Assembly (NCBI GenBank): GCA_947652115.1
Contig: OX393561.1
Coordinates: forward strand, 32,973,881-33,037,880
Length of the DNA: 64,000 nt
Direction: 5' to 3'
From: Blastomussa wellsi
Lineage: Eukaryota; Cnidaria; Anthozoa; Scleractinia; Plerogyridae
Shown: positions 14,501-29,500 of the stretch, one piece after another
Numbering within the stretch: the first letter of the stretch is position 1
Layout of the letters: the number at the start of each line of letters is the position of its first letter
Notes under the pieces: generated by a model
Seen by the model: the letters and a program-made list of their open reading frames with translations, nothing else
What the model was told of the DNA's origin: nothing
Database searches by the model: none
Position numbers and translations under genes: made by a program

Positions 14501-17500
14501 CAAACAAATTACGCGTCTTGTAAGCGTTTAAAAACGCTATCTGTGCTCGGCCTTTTGAGAATTATGCCGTAAATTTGTCAGGGTTTCAGCTAAATCGTTA
14601 CAATCGTTCGAACTTGAAAACATACTTTGTATCGACCGGAAGCCTCATTTAAACAAGACAGCCAATGAGAACACAAGCACGTCATTAGCATTGTTGCTCG
14701 ACCAATCAGATAAAAAACCAAAATATGGCTTTTTTTACATGCGATCCGTACGGGAAATGTATCATGCCCTCCTTCCCAGAGATGATAAGTAGGGAGGGAG
14801 GGCATGATCGCAGGTTAGTCCAGGTTAGGACGCCATCTTTGATTTGTTTTGACCTACTTGTCCTCGGTTGTCCTGGTATTTGTAATAATAATGACGCCTG
14901 TCATTTCTGACCAATCAGAATGCTGCGTTCGTGGATGAACGCAGGAACTTCCATGGCTTTCTTGCAGGCTCTAGATACTAAGAACCCCCCACGTCGTTCG
15001 TAAACTCGCTCGCGTGACAAAATAAAAAGCGAAAACCCAAATACTAGAGCCTGCTCGCTTATTGTGCATTGCTTGGTGGGTTTTGGTTATACGTGCGACT
15101 CTATCAAATACTAGTACATGCACATGTACATGTATCACTGGTAGTGGAAAGTTTCAAACCATCTCAAACGCCTTGTTGCTCTTTCTTTTTCTTTTTTCAA
15201 AGGAATTGCTAAAGTGATATTGAACGTGAAGGACGTAAATGACCAGACGCCGAAGTTTTCTGCTGACTCATATGTCTCTAAAGTTTCCCTTGATGCTGTT
15301 GTCGACTCTCAAGTCCTGCTAGTGGTGGCTACAGACTTGGATAACGGTGACAATGGTAAGGTGGTGTATAACATTACAGGTGGGAACGATGAAGGAGCCT
15401 TCAAAATTGGTCCCGATACAGGCGTCCTCAAGGTGAAGAGATCCCTAACAACAGTCTCTGCCTCACGGTTTACCCTTCAAGTTGAAGCTAAAGACAAAGG
15501 GAATCCGCCACTTCGAAACCTCGCTACCGTACAGCTGAATGTCTTCTTACCTGACGGACCTCCTAAGTTTGTTGTCAAGCCGGTCATTCAGGAGGTCACT
15601 GAAGGCATTAAGGCAAACAAGAGAGTTATGGTCGTGAAGGCTGCCACGTCTGAGGCTCTTACTTACGAAATCGTCTCTGGTAACCAAGGAGGTTTGTTCC
15701 GAATTGTGCCATCTACAGGGGAAATTATGGTAACAAGGGAGCTGGATTATGAAGAGGCTCGTGAACATCAGCTGGTTGTACGAGTTATGGACTCTAGAGA
15801 CCGCAGTGACCAGGTTACCGTTGTTATTAAAGTAAAGAATATCAATGACAACTCCCCTAAATTTCCTGGCGAGTCTGGTGGAATTGTGGAGAGGAAAGTG
15901 GAGGACGACTTCCAAATTGGCGATATTGTGGCACGTCTGTCAGCTTTTGATAATGATGACGACACGATTTCTTATAAATTAGCTCGTGTACAGTCATTGG
16001 TTTCGATCGATAAGAATGGCTTCTTGATAGCAAAGAAGCCCCGAAAAGACTTCCCATCAACATTCCAGTTTCAGTTGACAGCTAAAGATGATGGCTCTCC
16101 ACCTCGAGAGACGAAAGTAGAAGTTCATCTGGTGTTTGTCAGCTACAGATCTGGTCAGCAACCAGTAAGAGTTTATGTGAGAGAAGACAAAGAAGTTGGA
16201 AGTGTGATAGCTACAGTCCCAAGGTATTTCCCTGGTGGTAAATTATCCATTATATTTCCCCGGAAATCCAACTTTACTGTGGACAATTTTGGAAAAGTTC
16301 GCATGGAAGCACCATTTGATTTTGAAAAGCAACAGTTCTACAGTTTGACTATAATGGAAGAAGAACCACCGCCACTCAGTCGCACCAACGATGTTGATGT
16401 GGAAATCAACGTGGTTGACATCAATGACAACAAGCCTTTAATGAAAATGGTAGATTTCTTTGGCCGTGTTAACACCAATTCACGACCAGGGACAAGTGCA
16501 TATCAGTTGAAGTCAGAGGACAAAGATGGTGGTTTGAGCGGCAGGATAGGTTATCAGTTGGTGTCCAAGGGAATTCCCTTCGGCATCAACCCAATAACTG
16601 AAGTTGTGGAGACTGCTGGTATTCTTGAAGACAGAGGAGGGTACAATGTGTCGCTCTTTGGTTTTGATTTTGGAATCCCACGCCAGTTTGGGGATGCCGT
16701 ATCTCTTGACATAAAAACTGTCAACTTCAAGCCGGTGTTTTCAGAAACCTCCTATAAGTTTGAAGTGTTTGAGAAAGCTCTTCCTGGAACAGAAGTTGGC
16801 ATTGTCAATGCTACCAGTGTTTCTGGAGCAAGGCTGCTTTACGCGATCGTTCAAGGTGATCCAGATGACGAGTTTGTTATAGAAAATAGTGGTAAAATCA
16901 AAGTCAACTCTCTTTTAGATCGTGAAAAGCAAGCACAATATAACCTAAAAGTCAGAGCAACTGAACAGATTCCCCGTGGGTACTCCAATGACGTGGATGT
17001 CCAGATCACAGTGACAAACGCCAATGAACACTACCCTTACTTTTCACCCACAGTGTATGAAAAATCCATCAGTGAAGGTGATGGTGCAGGTGCATCCGTG
17101 CTTCGCGTGATTGCTAATGACTGTGACTGTCCACTTTGTGGCTGTACGTCCGGCGAGCTGACGTTTTCACTGGAAGGTACCAGCCTCTTTCAAATTGACA
17201 AAATAACTGGTGTCATCAGCGTCGGTGATGCACCGCTTGATTACGAAAAGCAAAGAGACCACAAATTTACTGTGGTTGTTACAGATTTCGGGGAGAAGAA
17301 GTTCCAATCTAGGGCCTTTGTCAAGTTGATAGTTCAGAACATGAATGACGAAGTACCCACTTTCCAGAAGAGCGAATACAACATTGGAATCGCTGAAGAT
17401 GCCGAGACAGGCAAAGCATTAGCAGCCATCGTGGCCAGAGATGCTGATGGGGACATTCCAAGCTACTCAATTACCAGTGGTGATGGTGGCAATATATTCA

Positions 17501-20500
17501 GAATTGACCCATCAACTGGTGTTCTTTCACTTAGACAAAGCGTTGAAGGAAAACAAACGCAGTACTCTCTTCAAGTAAGGGCAACGGACGTTGGTAATGG
17601 AAAGTTTGATGAAGTGCGTGTTATAGTCAATATCGAGGACATCAATGACAATAGACCAGTGTTCACTGTCTGCCCGTCAAAGGTTTCGGTGGAAGAGAAC
17701 AAGCCTAGTGGCGAGGTGGTGACCCAAGTCACTGCTGTAGACAACGACAGAGGAAGAAACAAAGAAGTAGAGTACTCAATTGCTGGTGGAAAGAAGCTAT
17801 TCAAGATCGACAATTCCACCGGTGTAATCACCACAATCAACAGCTTGGATCGAGAAGAGACTACGGATAGCTACACTTTGATAGTACAAGCAGAAGATGG
17901 AGGACATGGCAGGAATGAAGCGGAGAGACTTCTTTCCTACTGTGTCATAGATGTGGAAGTTCTTGACACGAATGACAATTACCCCGTGTTCAATGAAAAA
18001 AGCTATTTGGCCAGTGTTTATCAAAAAGACCCAAAGGGAACAACTGTGTTGACTGTTAGTGCCTCAGACGCGGACATTGGTTCCAACCAAAAGATCGCAT
18101 ATTCCTTGGTGGGTGCTAACGACAAGTTCATCGTTGATCGAGATAGCGGTAACATTTTAACCAATGCGGACTTGTCCAATTTCGAACAAATTGTGCTTCT
18201 TACAGTCAGGGCGACAAATACAGAGCCTACAGTGTCAAACAATGAGCAACCACGCGATTCGGAGACCACTGTGGAGATCAATGTAGTAAAACAGAGACCC
18301 CCCGCATTCCAGAAAAACGTATACACGGCCAGTATCAAAGAAAATGCCAAAATAGGCACTCCTTTGGTCACTATCAAGGCAGTAAGCGAGGTTAACCCTA
18401 GCAATGTGATAAAATACAGTTTAGTGAAGTCAAACCCTGACGCGGAACAGAAATTCCAGGTTGATCCGTCAACAGGAAATGTCACAACTGCGGGAATGAT
18501 TAACTTTGAGGAACAACAAAGTTACAAGCTTCAGTTTCGAGCCAGAGAGGTTGCAACCGATCTCTACGCTACCTGCACGGTCCAAGTCACCATCATAGAT
18601 CTTAATGATGATGCACCGACATTTAAACTGTCAGAGTACACAGCCAGGGTCCCCGAGAATGCAGCTGCACAGTTTAACGTGATCACGATTAAAGCAGATG
18701 ACAGAGACACAGGTGTATCCGGTCAAGTCACTTACTCACTGGATACCTCAGTGGATGGTGCATCGCTACTACAGGAATTCAATATTATTCCTAGTAATGG
18801 AACGATCTTTTCCAAACAGCAGTTCGACAGGGAGACACGGGGAACGTATTCTATTACTGTAGTAGCCACAGACAGAGGCTCACCACCTTTTGATTCTAAA
18901 GGGACAGTAAATGTTGATATCGTCGATAAGAATGATCAGCCACCAGTTTTCAAACAAAGACGCTATGAAGCCACAGTTCAGGAAGATGCAGCCATAGGGG
19001 CGTCTATTCGTAGGCTGACTGCAACTGACGCAGATATTGGAGAAAATGCAAAACTTTACTACTTCATTTCCGGTGGAGACCAATCCCAGAAGTTCAGAAT
19101 GGAAACGGTGTACGGTGCCAAAAACTACGGAATTCTGTTTCTGGATGGAAAACTGGACTATGAGAACAGAAAGTCGTACACCGTGAAAGTAACGGCCACA
19201 GATAGGAAATCCAGTGACACTGTCGATGTTGTCATAGAGGTTAGTTTACCATATCTTTTACTGCGTGTTCACACTAGACAATTGTCTTGAAGCAGCGTTT
19301 TCGGAATCGTTACAAAATCGTTGCCAAAAGTACAGGTGAAACCAATAAGCCATTTCCGAGTTTGTTACCTCTGTAACCAGGTGTGTGTGTGGTAGTCCGT
19401 TTGACAAAATTGTCAACAACTGCGCGCGATGGCGTCATTCTTATGTTTCGATGCAATTTTTGACCGTGAACATTAGCCAATGAGCGCGCGAGAATTTTTA
19501 TATTTGTGGCACAGGGAGCAGAGGAGTTCAGTTGTAATGGATCAATAAAATACGCCTCACCTTGATAAAATGGTCTCAGTACATTTTGTAAAAACACCAT
19601 ATGCGATGGCGAAATTGGTTGAAATTCCACGATTTGTCCGGGGCTTCGATCGCTACGACCGCCATTGTTTTGAAAAGTATTAACCGCTGGTTATTGCGAC
19701 CGTTGGCTATTGCAACTAACTTATTCTTCTCGGCACTTCGTGCTTCGCTCGCTCGGAAAGCTTTCCGAAGAAATTTCGTTGAACGAAACCGCAGTCGCAA
19801 TATTTTGGGGCTTACATCACTTTAGCCGTATTATTCGCTAACGAAGCGCGATTTTTCAGATTTAGGGTGTTCTTCCGAATATTTCATCTCCAAAAAGAAG
19901 TCGTTGACCCCCATTGTTTTTTTACATTTCTCATTGTCTTACAGTGATGAAAGTGTCAGGTCACAGGCAACCCTTCCCATGGTCATTTGCCAGCTCAGAA
20001 CTTACCGACTTATTATTTTCCTTATCAGGTTATCGATACAAATGACAACGTTCCTGAGTTTACTTCTCTGATCTACGAAGAAACGATCCAAGAGAACAGC
20101 GAGCCAGGCAAGAGCGTCAAACAGGTTTCTGCAACTGACTTAGACAGCTCCAAAATCCAGAGTGAACTGCGATACTCCATTGATAAAGATGGGCAGAAGT
20201 ATTTCTCAATCAATGCCGAAACTGGGCTGATAACGACCGCCAATGAGAGACTTGACCGTGAAAAAGACCAAATGGAATCATTTTTTGTTTATGCCTATGA
20301 CGGCAAGCACAGAGGAGAAGCTTTAGTGAGAGTCAACCTTTCAGACATTAATGACAACGCTCCATACTTTCCTAGCGCTCCGTACACGGGGTATGTAGAG
20401 GAGAACAAAGCTCCTGGTACGAGTGTTATGGTTCTTCAAGCGGTGGACTTGGACTCGGGAGTCAATGCGGAGATAGTCTACGAGCTAGAAGACGACGCCA

Positions 20501-23500
20501 AGGGCAAATTCCAGATTGATCCGGACTCTGGCCTCGTCACCACGAAAGAAACTCTTGAAAAGGAAAGTCCCGAAAACGAGTTTACGATTAGAGTCAAAGC
20601 TATAAACAGAAAAGCCGGTGGAAGCCCACCGTTGTCTGGAACTGTTTCTGCAACCATAAAAGTAACTGATGGAAATGACCAGATCCCGTCGTTCAATCCC
20701 ACAATTTACCGAGCTAAAGTCCCAGAGGATGCCCTTCCGGGGTACTTTGTCACCAAAGTAAGCGCGACCGATGCTGACGAGGGACCAAATGCAGAATTAG
20801 AGTACACAATAACTGAGGGTAATGACCCATACGAGTTCTACATCGACCCACGCTCAGGCGATATCCTCGTGTCCGGCTTGCTCGACTTTGACAAAGGGAA
20901 GAAGTCGTACAACTTGACAGTCAGGGTTACTGACCGAGGAAATCCTCCCCAGACTGCAGACAAACCAGCGTTTGTCTACATTAATGTGCTTGATGCTAAT
21001 GACAATCCTCCGATATTTGTACCTGCTGTGTACAACCAGGTTGTATCGGAGAGTGTTGGTCCTGGTTTTACTGTACTGCGGGTGACTGCCGTCGATAAAG
21101 ACACCGGTACCAACGCACAATTCAAGTTCTCTATTACAGATGGCGACGATGCGGATATGTTTTCTATCGAGTCTGATCCCAAGAATAGCAGTATTGGAAT
21201 AATAAAAACCGTCTTGCAGCTGGATCGAGAAACTATTTCAAAGTACAATTTGACCATCACAGCGACGGACACTGGGGGTCTACAGGGCATTGGATTAGTT
21301 TATCTTACTATATTAGATGACAATGATAACGGCCCGTGGTTTATACCACGCTACTATGAAGCTACCATCATGGCTGGTATTAACCCCGGCGGAGGTCAAT
21401 CTGTCACTGTGCTGAAGGCATACGATCCGGATGAAGCGAGTAATGGGCCACCATTTACATTTTCAGTCCTTGACTTCCAAGAGCGTTTCAAACTTTCCAA
21501 ACCCACAACCACAACGGCTGCGATGTTTGCGTTTGGCGTGTTTGATCGCAAGGTGAAACAGGAATGGAAAGTGCAAGTCAAGGCCACCGATAGTGGAAGT
21601 CCTCGAGCAGACAACACCACGTTTGTGTACATTGACGTAGAAGACGATGAGAACAGGCACGAACCGAACGATGGAGTGCTGACGATTATTGTGAACGCAT
21701 ACAATGGTAAATTTGCGGGCGGTATTATCGGGAATGCGTATTATCAAGACGATGACTATCCGGGGGACCGGAACAAGTATACTATGTCGCCTCAGGATTA
21801 CTTCTCCATAAACGAAGGTAATGGTAACATCACGGCGGAATCCAGCATTCGTATGGGTAGCTACAGATTCAGCGTACAAGTCGAGGAACTAAAGCCACGG
21901 ACTCCACCTGGTAATTTCCCAAAGACGGTGACCTCGAATGTAGTTGTCATTGTGCAAAACGTACCCAGTGCAGCCATCCAGCAGAGTGTGGCCGTGCAGA
22001 TCTTAGCGTTGAGGAAAACGTCTTTCTTTGTTGGAAACCACTACATTAAGCTGCGAGAAGTGTTAGCCAACATTTTGACCGGCGGCGATGTTGACCGTTT
22101 GTTGATCTTCAGCGTCCAGAAGTCTCCAGTCAACCGCGTTCCTCGCGACGATATGTTTGGAGTGGAAATTTTCCTGGCTGCACGGCTGGACAGTGGTGGG
22201 TTTATGGGTGGTATGGAGATTATACAGCTCTTGGTAAAAGACAAGGAAGCGCTCGACGAGCAGGGTAAGTTGGTTAGGTATTGAACCATACAGGAAATCT
22301 TTACAGTACACTTGCTATTGGCTAATTACCAATTTGGGTACAGTAATCAGCTCATGCGATTTCTAAAATCTTGTTTACAGCCTTAGCGCTTTTCAGATTG
22401 GGAAGCAATTCTATTTCTGGCAAGACTCTGTTTGTCTAGTTGATTACCATTGTCGGCCCTTGTCAGCAGTTTGCCCGTTGCACGAGGCGGCTAGGAATAG
22501 GAGAATAATACTGGCTCTCGCTGCAGTAAACAGAAGGGATTGCGACCAAAAGAGTTGCTTGTTCCCCAAACTGTAATACCTGTTAACCAAAATAGTCATC
22601 CAAGTGACGTTGATTTTGTTGTTTCATAAAAGGTGTCGTATCTTCTGATAATCCGCGGCGATGTTAACGTTTTCTTTATTTTTTAAAATACATAATATTT
22701 TTGTGGAAATGAGAGTGATGGCAAATTTTCAGCTCGGTAAATTTAATGTGAAAGATTAATTAATCAACATGACACGAGCGTGGGACAAAGAAAAATTCTG
22801 AGTCCCCGACAGGAATCGAAATTTTTCAAAGTGCAGGCTCAGCCTCGCATGGTCAGTATTGATTTCAATCTCTTTGTCCTTTTGGCTCATTGGAATTTAG
22901 AATACATATATTTAGTTTTCGGCGTGGTCTAAAACTCAAGTGAAGTTCCCTTTTTTTCCTAATGGGCTAATCATGCAAATTTTCATGTCGAGAAGTTTTC
23001 GCATAGTACGGAGAGCTCGCGCCAAGAACAAGGGATATGAGTTCTAGGCCTTAGAAATCGAAATCCATGTAAAAACACGACGGTGCATGTGTTTATGGTT
23101 TTAATGTCTTCCCATATGTTTTTTTATTTACACTTTTTTTGCGCGCTTGAATCACCCAGCATCCATTATGTGCTTTTGTCTCTCTGTTATATATTGTTTC
23201 ATTTAATTTTCAATCAAACAGGGCTTAAGATCGGAAGTATTGGCATTGACGCATGTGCCTACGAACAACAAAAAGTTGGAAAATGCAGCAACGATGTACA
23301 AGCATCTAGCGCATTCACCGTGGTCAGCGGCTATTATGGCCAAGTTCCCGCCCCAGCTAGCTCCCTGACAGTCGTGTCTATGAATGTTGTGCTGCAAGGC
23401 GTCTACACATCTATCATCCCAAAAGAAAAGAACTGTACAACAAGCACACCGTGCTTGCATGGAGGAACGTGCCACCACGCTGTTCCTAAGGGAATTATCT

Positions 23501-26500
23501 GCGAGTGCGGACGGGAGTTCCGGGGACCCGAGTGCCAAAGTACAACTAGGACATTCAAAGGGAATTCGTATATCCACCTGGACAAGTTGCTCGCGTACGA
23601 ACGAAGCACAATCTCGCTACAGTTCATGACGGGAACTGCAAATGGTTTGTTGCTCTTCCAAGGACCTCTCTACGAAGGTTAGTGGAGAGATATTTTCGTC
23701 TTGAAATGGGCAGGTCCGACGAGGGCGACTAATTCCCTCTGATAACTATTTGACAATTGTACTTCCTAACTGTGTTTTCAATGGGCTAACAGTCAATAAG
23801 GCGCTGCTGGTTTGAAAACGAGGGCGAGTAGTCTGTTTGTTTTAATGGAAAAAGCTGTCTCCACTAATTGAAAAGAGACTGACTTATTAAAGTAGTCGAG
23901 GAAATTGTAAAATGGAAAAGGTAACGACATAAATATTGAGAATAGGGAAGTAATTTTGACCCTTAAAAGAGCCAGTCTTGTCTTATCTCTTCGCTCCCGG
24001 CCCGTGGAATGTTTTGTGAACTCCCCTCGCGCCGGGAGCGAAGAAAGAAGGCTGTATAGGCCACTTCAGAAAATACCATAATATTCTTTGCTTGTCCCCC
24101 AAAATTTTGCATAAGCATTGTTTTTGTTTTCTCTTGGGACCATTTCCCAAGAGAAACAAACAAAGAGTATTATCGTATTTTCTGAAGTGGCCTATTCGCA
24201 GACTACCCATCTTTACAATGATAGCGTTATTCACAGGGGCAGACATCTGTAACAAAATTAATGCTGTTTGAGCAGCAGTATGTATAAATAAAAGTAGTCC
24301 CAATCATTTTGAATTTGATAACGTAAATTTCTGGGAGAAATTTTAACTACATTACTACATATTTACACGAAACGTTCCTGTTGCTTCCGATTCCCGGCAA
24401 AATCTTCAGATTCCCGGAAAAAATGTTTCTTCCGAAACAGACCTTAGAGTTGACACCTGTCGTGTTACTTGGTCCTGTGTTGTTTCTGATAATTTTAAAA
24501 TGACGTGCAATGCCCGTTTTGTAACAATTTAGAAACTCATTTATGCAGGAGCTCCTAAACAAGTCCCGAAAGAAATCGCCGAATCTACACCGAGCTTTGC
24601 AGGGAAACTAACGCTTTTATGTCTACAATATATGAAAAGAATAGTTTTGTTATCTAAAGTGTTATTCCATATGAGGTGAAAACCACCAATAGCTAAAAGC
24701 GAGGGTTTAGATCGATTCTTGTCTCCTTTCTCCCAGGTGCCAACAATGGGTTGCCAGATTTTATGGCCTTGATGTTGGTTGAGGGGTACGTCAAGCTTGT
24801 GATAACTCTTGGACCTCATCCGAAAGCTCCGCTAGACCTGTATATGAATCGCGGAGACCGGCTAGATGACAGGGTGTGGCACACGGTGCAAGTCATTCGA
24901 GATCTGAAGGTAGGACAAGTGTTTGAATTCTTCTCATCCACCGCTAAATATCTGATTGCGGGTGGTCCTTCAGTTTTATGTTAAAAAAACTGTTAATGAT
25001 TATATTTCAATAAAGTTGAAGTTGCATAAATCTGGCTTCAGTTGGTCACGTGACACATTGTCATCTGTGGATACAAAATTGTCAGGTATTATAGCTGTTT
25101 CCGACTCTTCTTGGCTAAACTTTATCACGTGCCGTTATTGTGCCTGTCGGTGGAAGGGCACAGTCACCAGAAGGTGCATAGAGTTTCCAGCAAGGGCACA
25201 TAGAAGAAATGAAAGGATGGCTTTTATCGACAAACAGTGTTTCTGTTGAAGAGCTCTCGACGTCATCGATAAGTGATGTTTATAGGAATGTTTAGGCGAG
25301 AGGACAGTAGCTTCTAGTTTCACACCCAGCCGTGTACTAGAGAAACAAATGATTGTGATAGAATATAAAAACTCCATGGGTCTGTTGTCTGCTAGTTTTC
25401 CCCAGAACGCTGATTTCTTTTATCGAAAATATTAAATAATAAAGACAAATACCGTAAAAGCTCGGGCGTTTCTTTTAAGACGTTTTGAGGGTGGGGTGTT
25501 AGTAAAGAGAGGGGGCCAAGGAGACTTCAAAGAGCTTTCACGGTATACAGCACAGAGATGTTTGATGCATTCAGCTAGCTTTTCCTGATTGCTGTGTTGT
25601 GGTTGAGTTTCAATGCGATCAACTGTTTTTTCCACCTTTTTTCATTCTTAGAAAGTAACCCTGAGGATTGATAGATGTTCTCACTCCTCGATTGTGGAAG
25701 ATGATGGCCAAGTAATCGAAAACAGAGAGGAGTGCGAGATTGAGGGCGAGGTCTGGGGCTCATCCATGTAAGTAGTGGAAAACTTACCTATTACTGCTTG
25801 GATGGACACTGGACAATTTTTTTGGCTTGTTAAAGCATTTTACAAGAAAGTTTAAAAGAATTGTCAATTGAGGTTTCCAAACATCATTCTCAAGATTGAG
25901 GTCGTTAATGACAATGTCAAAGTGAAAGTGAGAAATGATCATGGTAGATAATTTCTAATTTCAATAAGCAATCGAAATAAAGAAGCCCGAAGAAATCAGG
26001 GCTTCAACGGGATCATCATCATTCGAACCTGCGAGATACCGGTGCGATGCTCTACCAACTGAGCTATGAAGCCACACATTTGGAGTGAGGTCAATTGGGG
26101 GAAGAGAGGTTGGGGTGAAGGGTGGGAAGAAGTAATCCAAGTCAGTTTATGCTACTGTTGAGTTATCACTCTCCTCTGACTTACTAACCCCCTTTATTTT
26201 GTTTTACTCGCAGTTACTTAAACGGCTTTGGTCCTCTTCAAATCGGAGGAGTGGAGAATGCGCTGACTGATCCGAAGATCAACTACGGGGGATTCACCGG
26301 CTGTATCCGCAATATATACGACAACGACCAAATGTACGATTTGCTGAACCCGTTAGCTGAAAAGAACACCGAGTTGGGATGCAAGCTTGCGAACAATCCG
26401 TGCCCCGACTGCAATGATCGTGGATACTGTGAGCCTTATTGGACAAACAGCGTGTGTGTGTGTGACCTTGGCTTCACTGGACCCAACTGTAACTCAAGTA

Positions 26501-29500
26501 AGAGAAGAAGAATAATAGAAGAAGATAACTTTATTTCAACTCGGGTTGATGAGGCTGATTAGGCCTCAAGCAAAATTATGCCATTGAGATCTGGTATTCT
26601 TTGGTCGCCTTGTTAGCCATTCCTGTCTCCAGCGCCGCTTGTCCCTCTTAGCCAGCTGGGCCTGTGCACGAGGAACAGTGGCTCTCGGAAAACATGATTT
26701 GATTGGGGCGGTGTAGCAGCTTTCCTAACATATAATGTGATTGGTTTGATACCCTAGCCCTAAACAAAAGACTCAACAATTGAAACAATGACTTTGTCTT
26801 GAAAACAATAGAAGCTGCTTACAATAACAAACAAAAGTAGTTTTGGATAGCTGCTACACTACCCTTTGATTGGCAAGAATCTAACAAAGGGAGTCTAATC
26901 ATGTCCGCCGGTTTAAAATCTCTTTGTTGTAATATCTACATGCGCTCACTCGTGAAATATCTTCTAACACTTTCGTACTTTCGTACCTCCGCGCTGCCAT
27001 GTAATATCCTCTATTTATATAATGCTCTTTTGTCAATAGGAACGTACGCCAACTGGTACAAGCCCAATAGCTTCACTCAGTACCGAGTAAAACAGGCCAA
27101 GAGAAAACGCCGTGAACTCGTCCCCCCGCCAGTGTCTATGGCCAACGAATTCTACACTAATATCGCCCTGCAAATCAGGGTCTCACCCAATTCTTCCGAT
27201 GTAGTCATATTCTTGGCTTCCAACAGCTTGGGAACCGAGTTCAACAGGATTGATGTAAGGGTTTTTTCGTCTGTTGTATGGGAGAGCTTGTACAAACACG
27301 CTCGCATTTATAGTTACGAAGTTTGAAGCTGAGGAACATTTGTAGTGGTCTTCACACCACTCCGGGGGGAGGGGATAGGTGTGTGCAGGGCCTAATCCCT
27401 GACCCTATGTTATTTAGAAATAACACCCTATTAAAGGAAAAAAGAAAAACTAAGAAAGGTATGAACGGGTCAGCCTCATTTTGTTCCTGTTTTACGGATT
27501 GCTCAGTTTAAACAGACAGTTTTTTTAACTTGTTTAGCTCGCAGTTACGCACGGCAATATTAAACGATACAATTTAGGTACTATAAGGGCCATGCCAGGA
27601 ACCCTACCAAAAGGGGCAGAAATGATACCCTATTTTAAATTTAAGGTCCGAGAACCTCAAAAAAACCATACCCTATCCCGCGGCACATACAAACATAGCC
27701 CATGCATGGGAATACCCCCCCCCCCCCCCCGCCCTTGGATATTTGCAGCTGTATCTGTACGGCAGTTCAATCAAAAGATAACTTGACATTTTGCCTCACT
27801 ATTTATTAACATTTCTCTGACTGTGTAACTGGGATGACTGTGTAACTGGGGTGACTGTGTAACTGGGGTGACTGTGTAACTGGGATGACTGTGTAACTGG
27901 GGTGACTGTGTAACTGGGATGACTGTGTAACTGGGGTGACTGTGTAACTGGGGGACTGTGTAACTGGGATGACTGTGTAACTGGGGTGACTGTAACTGGG
28001 GTGACTGTGTAACTGGGATGACTGTGTAACTGGGATGACTGTGTAACTGGGGTGACTGTGTAACTGGGGGACTGTGTAACTGGGATGACTGTGTAACTGG
28101 GGTGACTGTAACTGGGATGACTGTGTAACTGGGATGACTGTCAAACTCTGTACTCCGAAGCCAACGATACCACGTGACATACCTACCCACACTCTGTTTA
28201 TGGTGCATCCCACACCATTGAGGATGTCATGTAACGGGGAAAGCGTTGCGTGAAGGAACAGGAGGAGGAGACTAAAACCCACGTCACACCAAAGTTTAAA
28301 CGCGCTTAAAAGACTGTTTAGTTAAGGAGCTCTGTCACAGGGGTTTTGCTTTTTTTTAGCCTCATTACCTTGTTCCTTTACTCGTGACAAAAATGCTCCG
28401 GATGGACTATCGGGAAGATATCAAACGAATGGTGGTTCAGTGAACAAACCATAGTGAATTTCTGGTGATATTTTCAAGGAAGGGCTCTAGAATTTGAAAA
28501 CAAACTGGCTAGTTTTATCAAATTTAAATCCATTTTCATCCTTGCCATCCTAAGTGATAGACAGCAATAAACCGTTTCAGTGTAGTGATATAGTCCTAGG
28601 TATCAAAAACTGCACCATTTTTGGGGGGTTTCCATTGATGCAGGGACAAATTTCAGCATTTTAAATTGACGCCAAAATACTGTGACAGGGCCCCTTTAAA
28701 CGCGGTTTTAATATATAAATTGCTTGCTTATGTTTGTCGACTTCAAACTTAGCACAATGAAAACACTAGATAGAGCTTACTTGAACCCTATGTAAAATTC
28801 AGTCTCAGTTGTCTATAGAGAATCTCGAGATTTCTTTGTTGGTTAAAAAATGACGTGTCGGTTACATTTCCTCAATTTTGTTCGTAGGTAAAGAATCGCG
28901 TGTTGCGTTACATCTTTCGACTTGGCGACCGCATGAAGATCCTTAGCATTCCTCAAATCAACATAACGGATGATGAATACCATACAGTGGTAGTCAAGAG
29001 AGAAGGCAATCGCGCAAGCCTCCAGATCGATTACCTTGGTAAAGTGGAGGGGACCACGGGCGGCTTGCACAAACTGCTCAACATGGGAGGAGGAAGCTTC
29101 TTCACTGGCGGCTTGCCTAACGTCACTGAGGTGCGGTATTGTTCACCTTTGCAGTTTAAATAGTGATTGGCTTAAAAATCTTGCGCCACTTTTTCAACCA
29201 ATCGGAAGTGAAACAGAAATCATTCGTGACTCGTGTGCTCACGTTTTCCCGCGCTTAGTGTCGGGTACAGTTTTGATTGGTTCATTGGATTGCCTGTTTC
29301 CTTTGTGACTGGCCAAAGTGATTTGTTTAGTTTTGGTTCTACGACAATCAAACGCAAATGGCCCTATAGAGTGTTTTCACATGACGTCACGGCGGCCATA
29401 TTGGCGTACCAAAACAAAGAAACTGCGGCCATATTGGTGTCCCAAAGCAATCCTCCGGGAATAGAACTCTATTGTTATGAAAATATCATCTTTTGTTTCA

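Noticed and set aside
27824..28141. CRISPR array
   Set aside because: Units are contiguous 17-bp repeats without spacers, in an animal intron.
27771..28282. Long minus-strand ORFs with repeated proline/serine/histidine text
   Set aside because: They are translation of the 17-bp minisatellite and lie in an intron; no start context, domain or splice logic.
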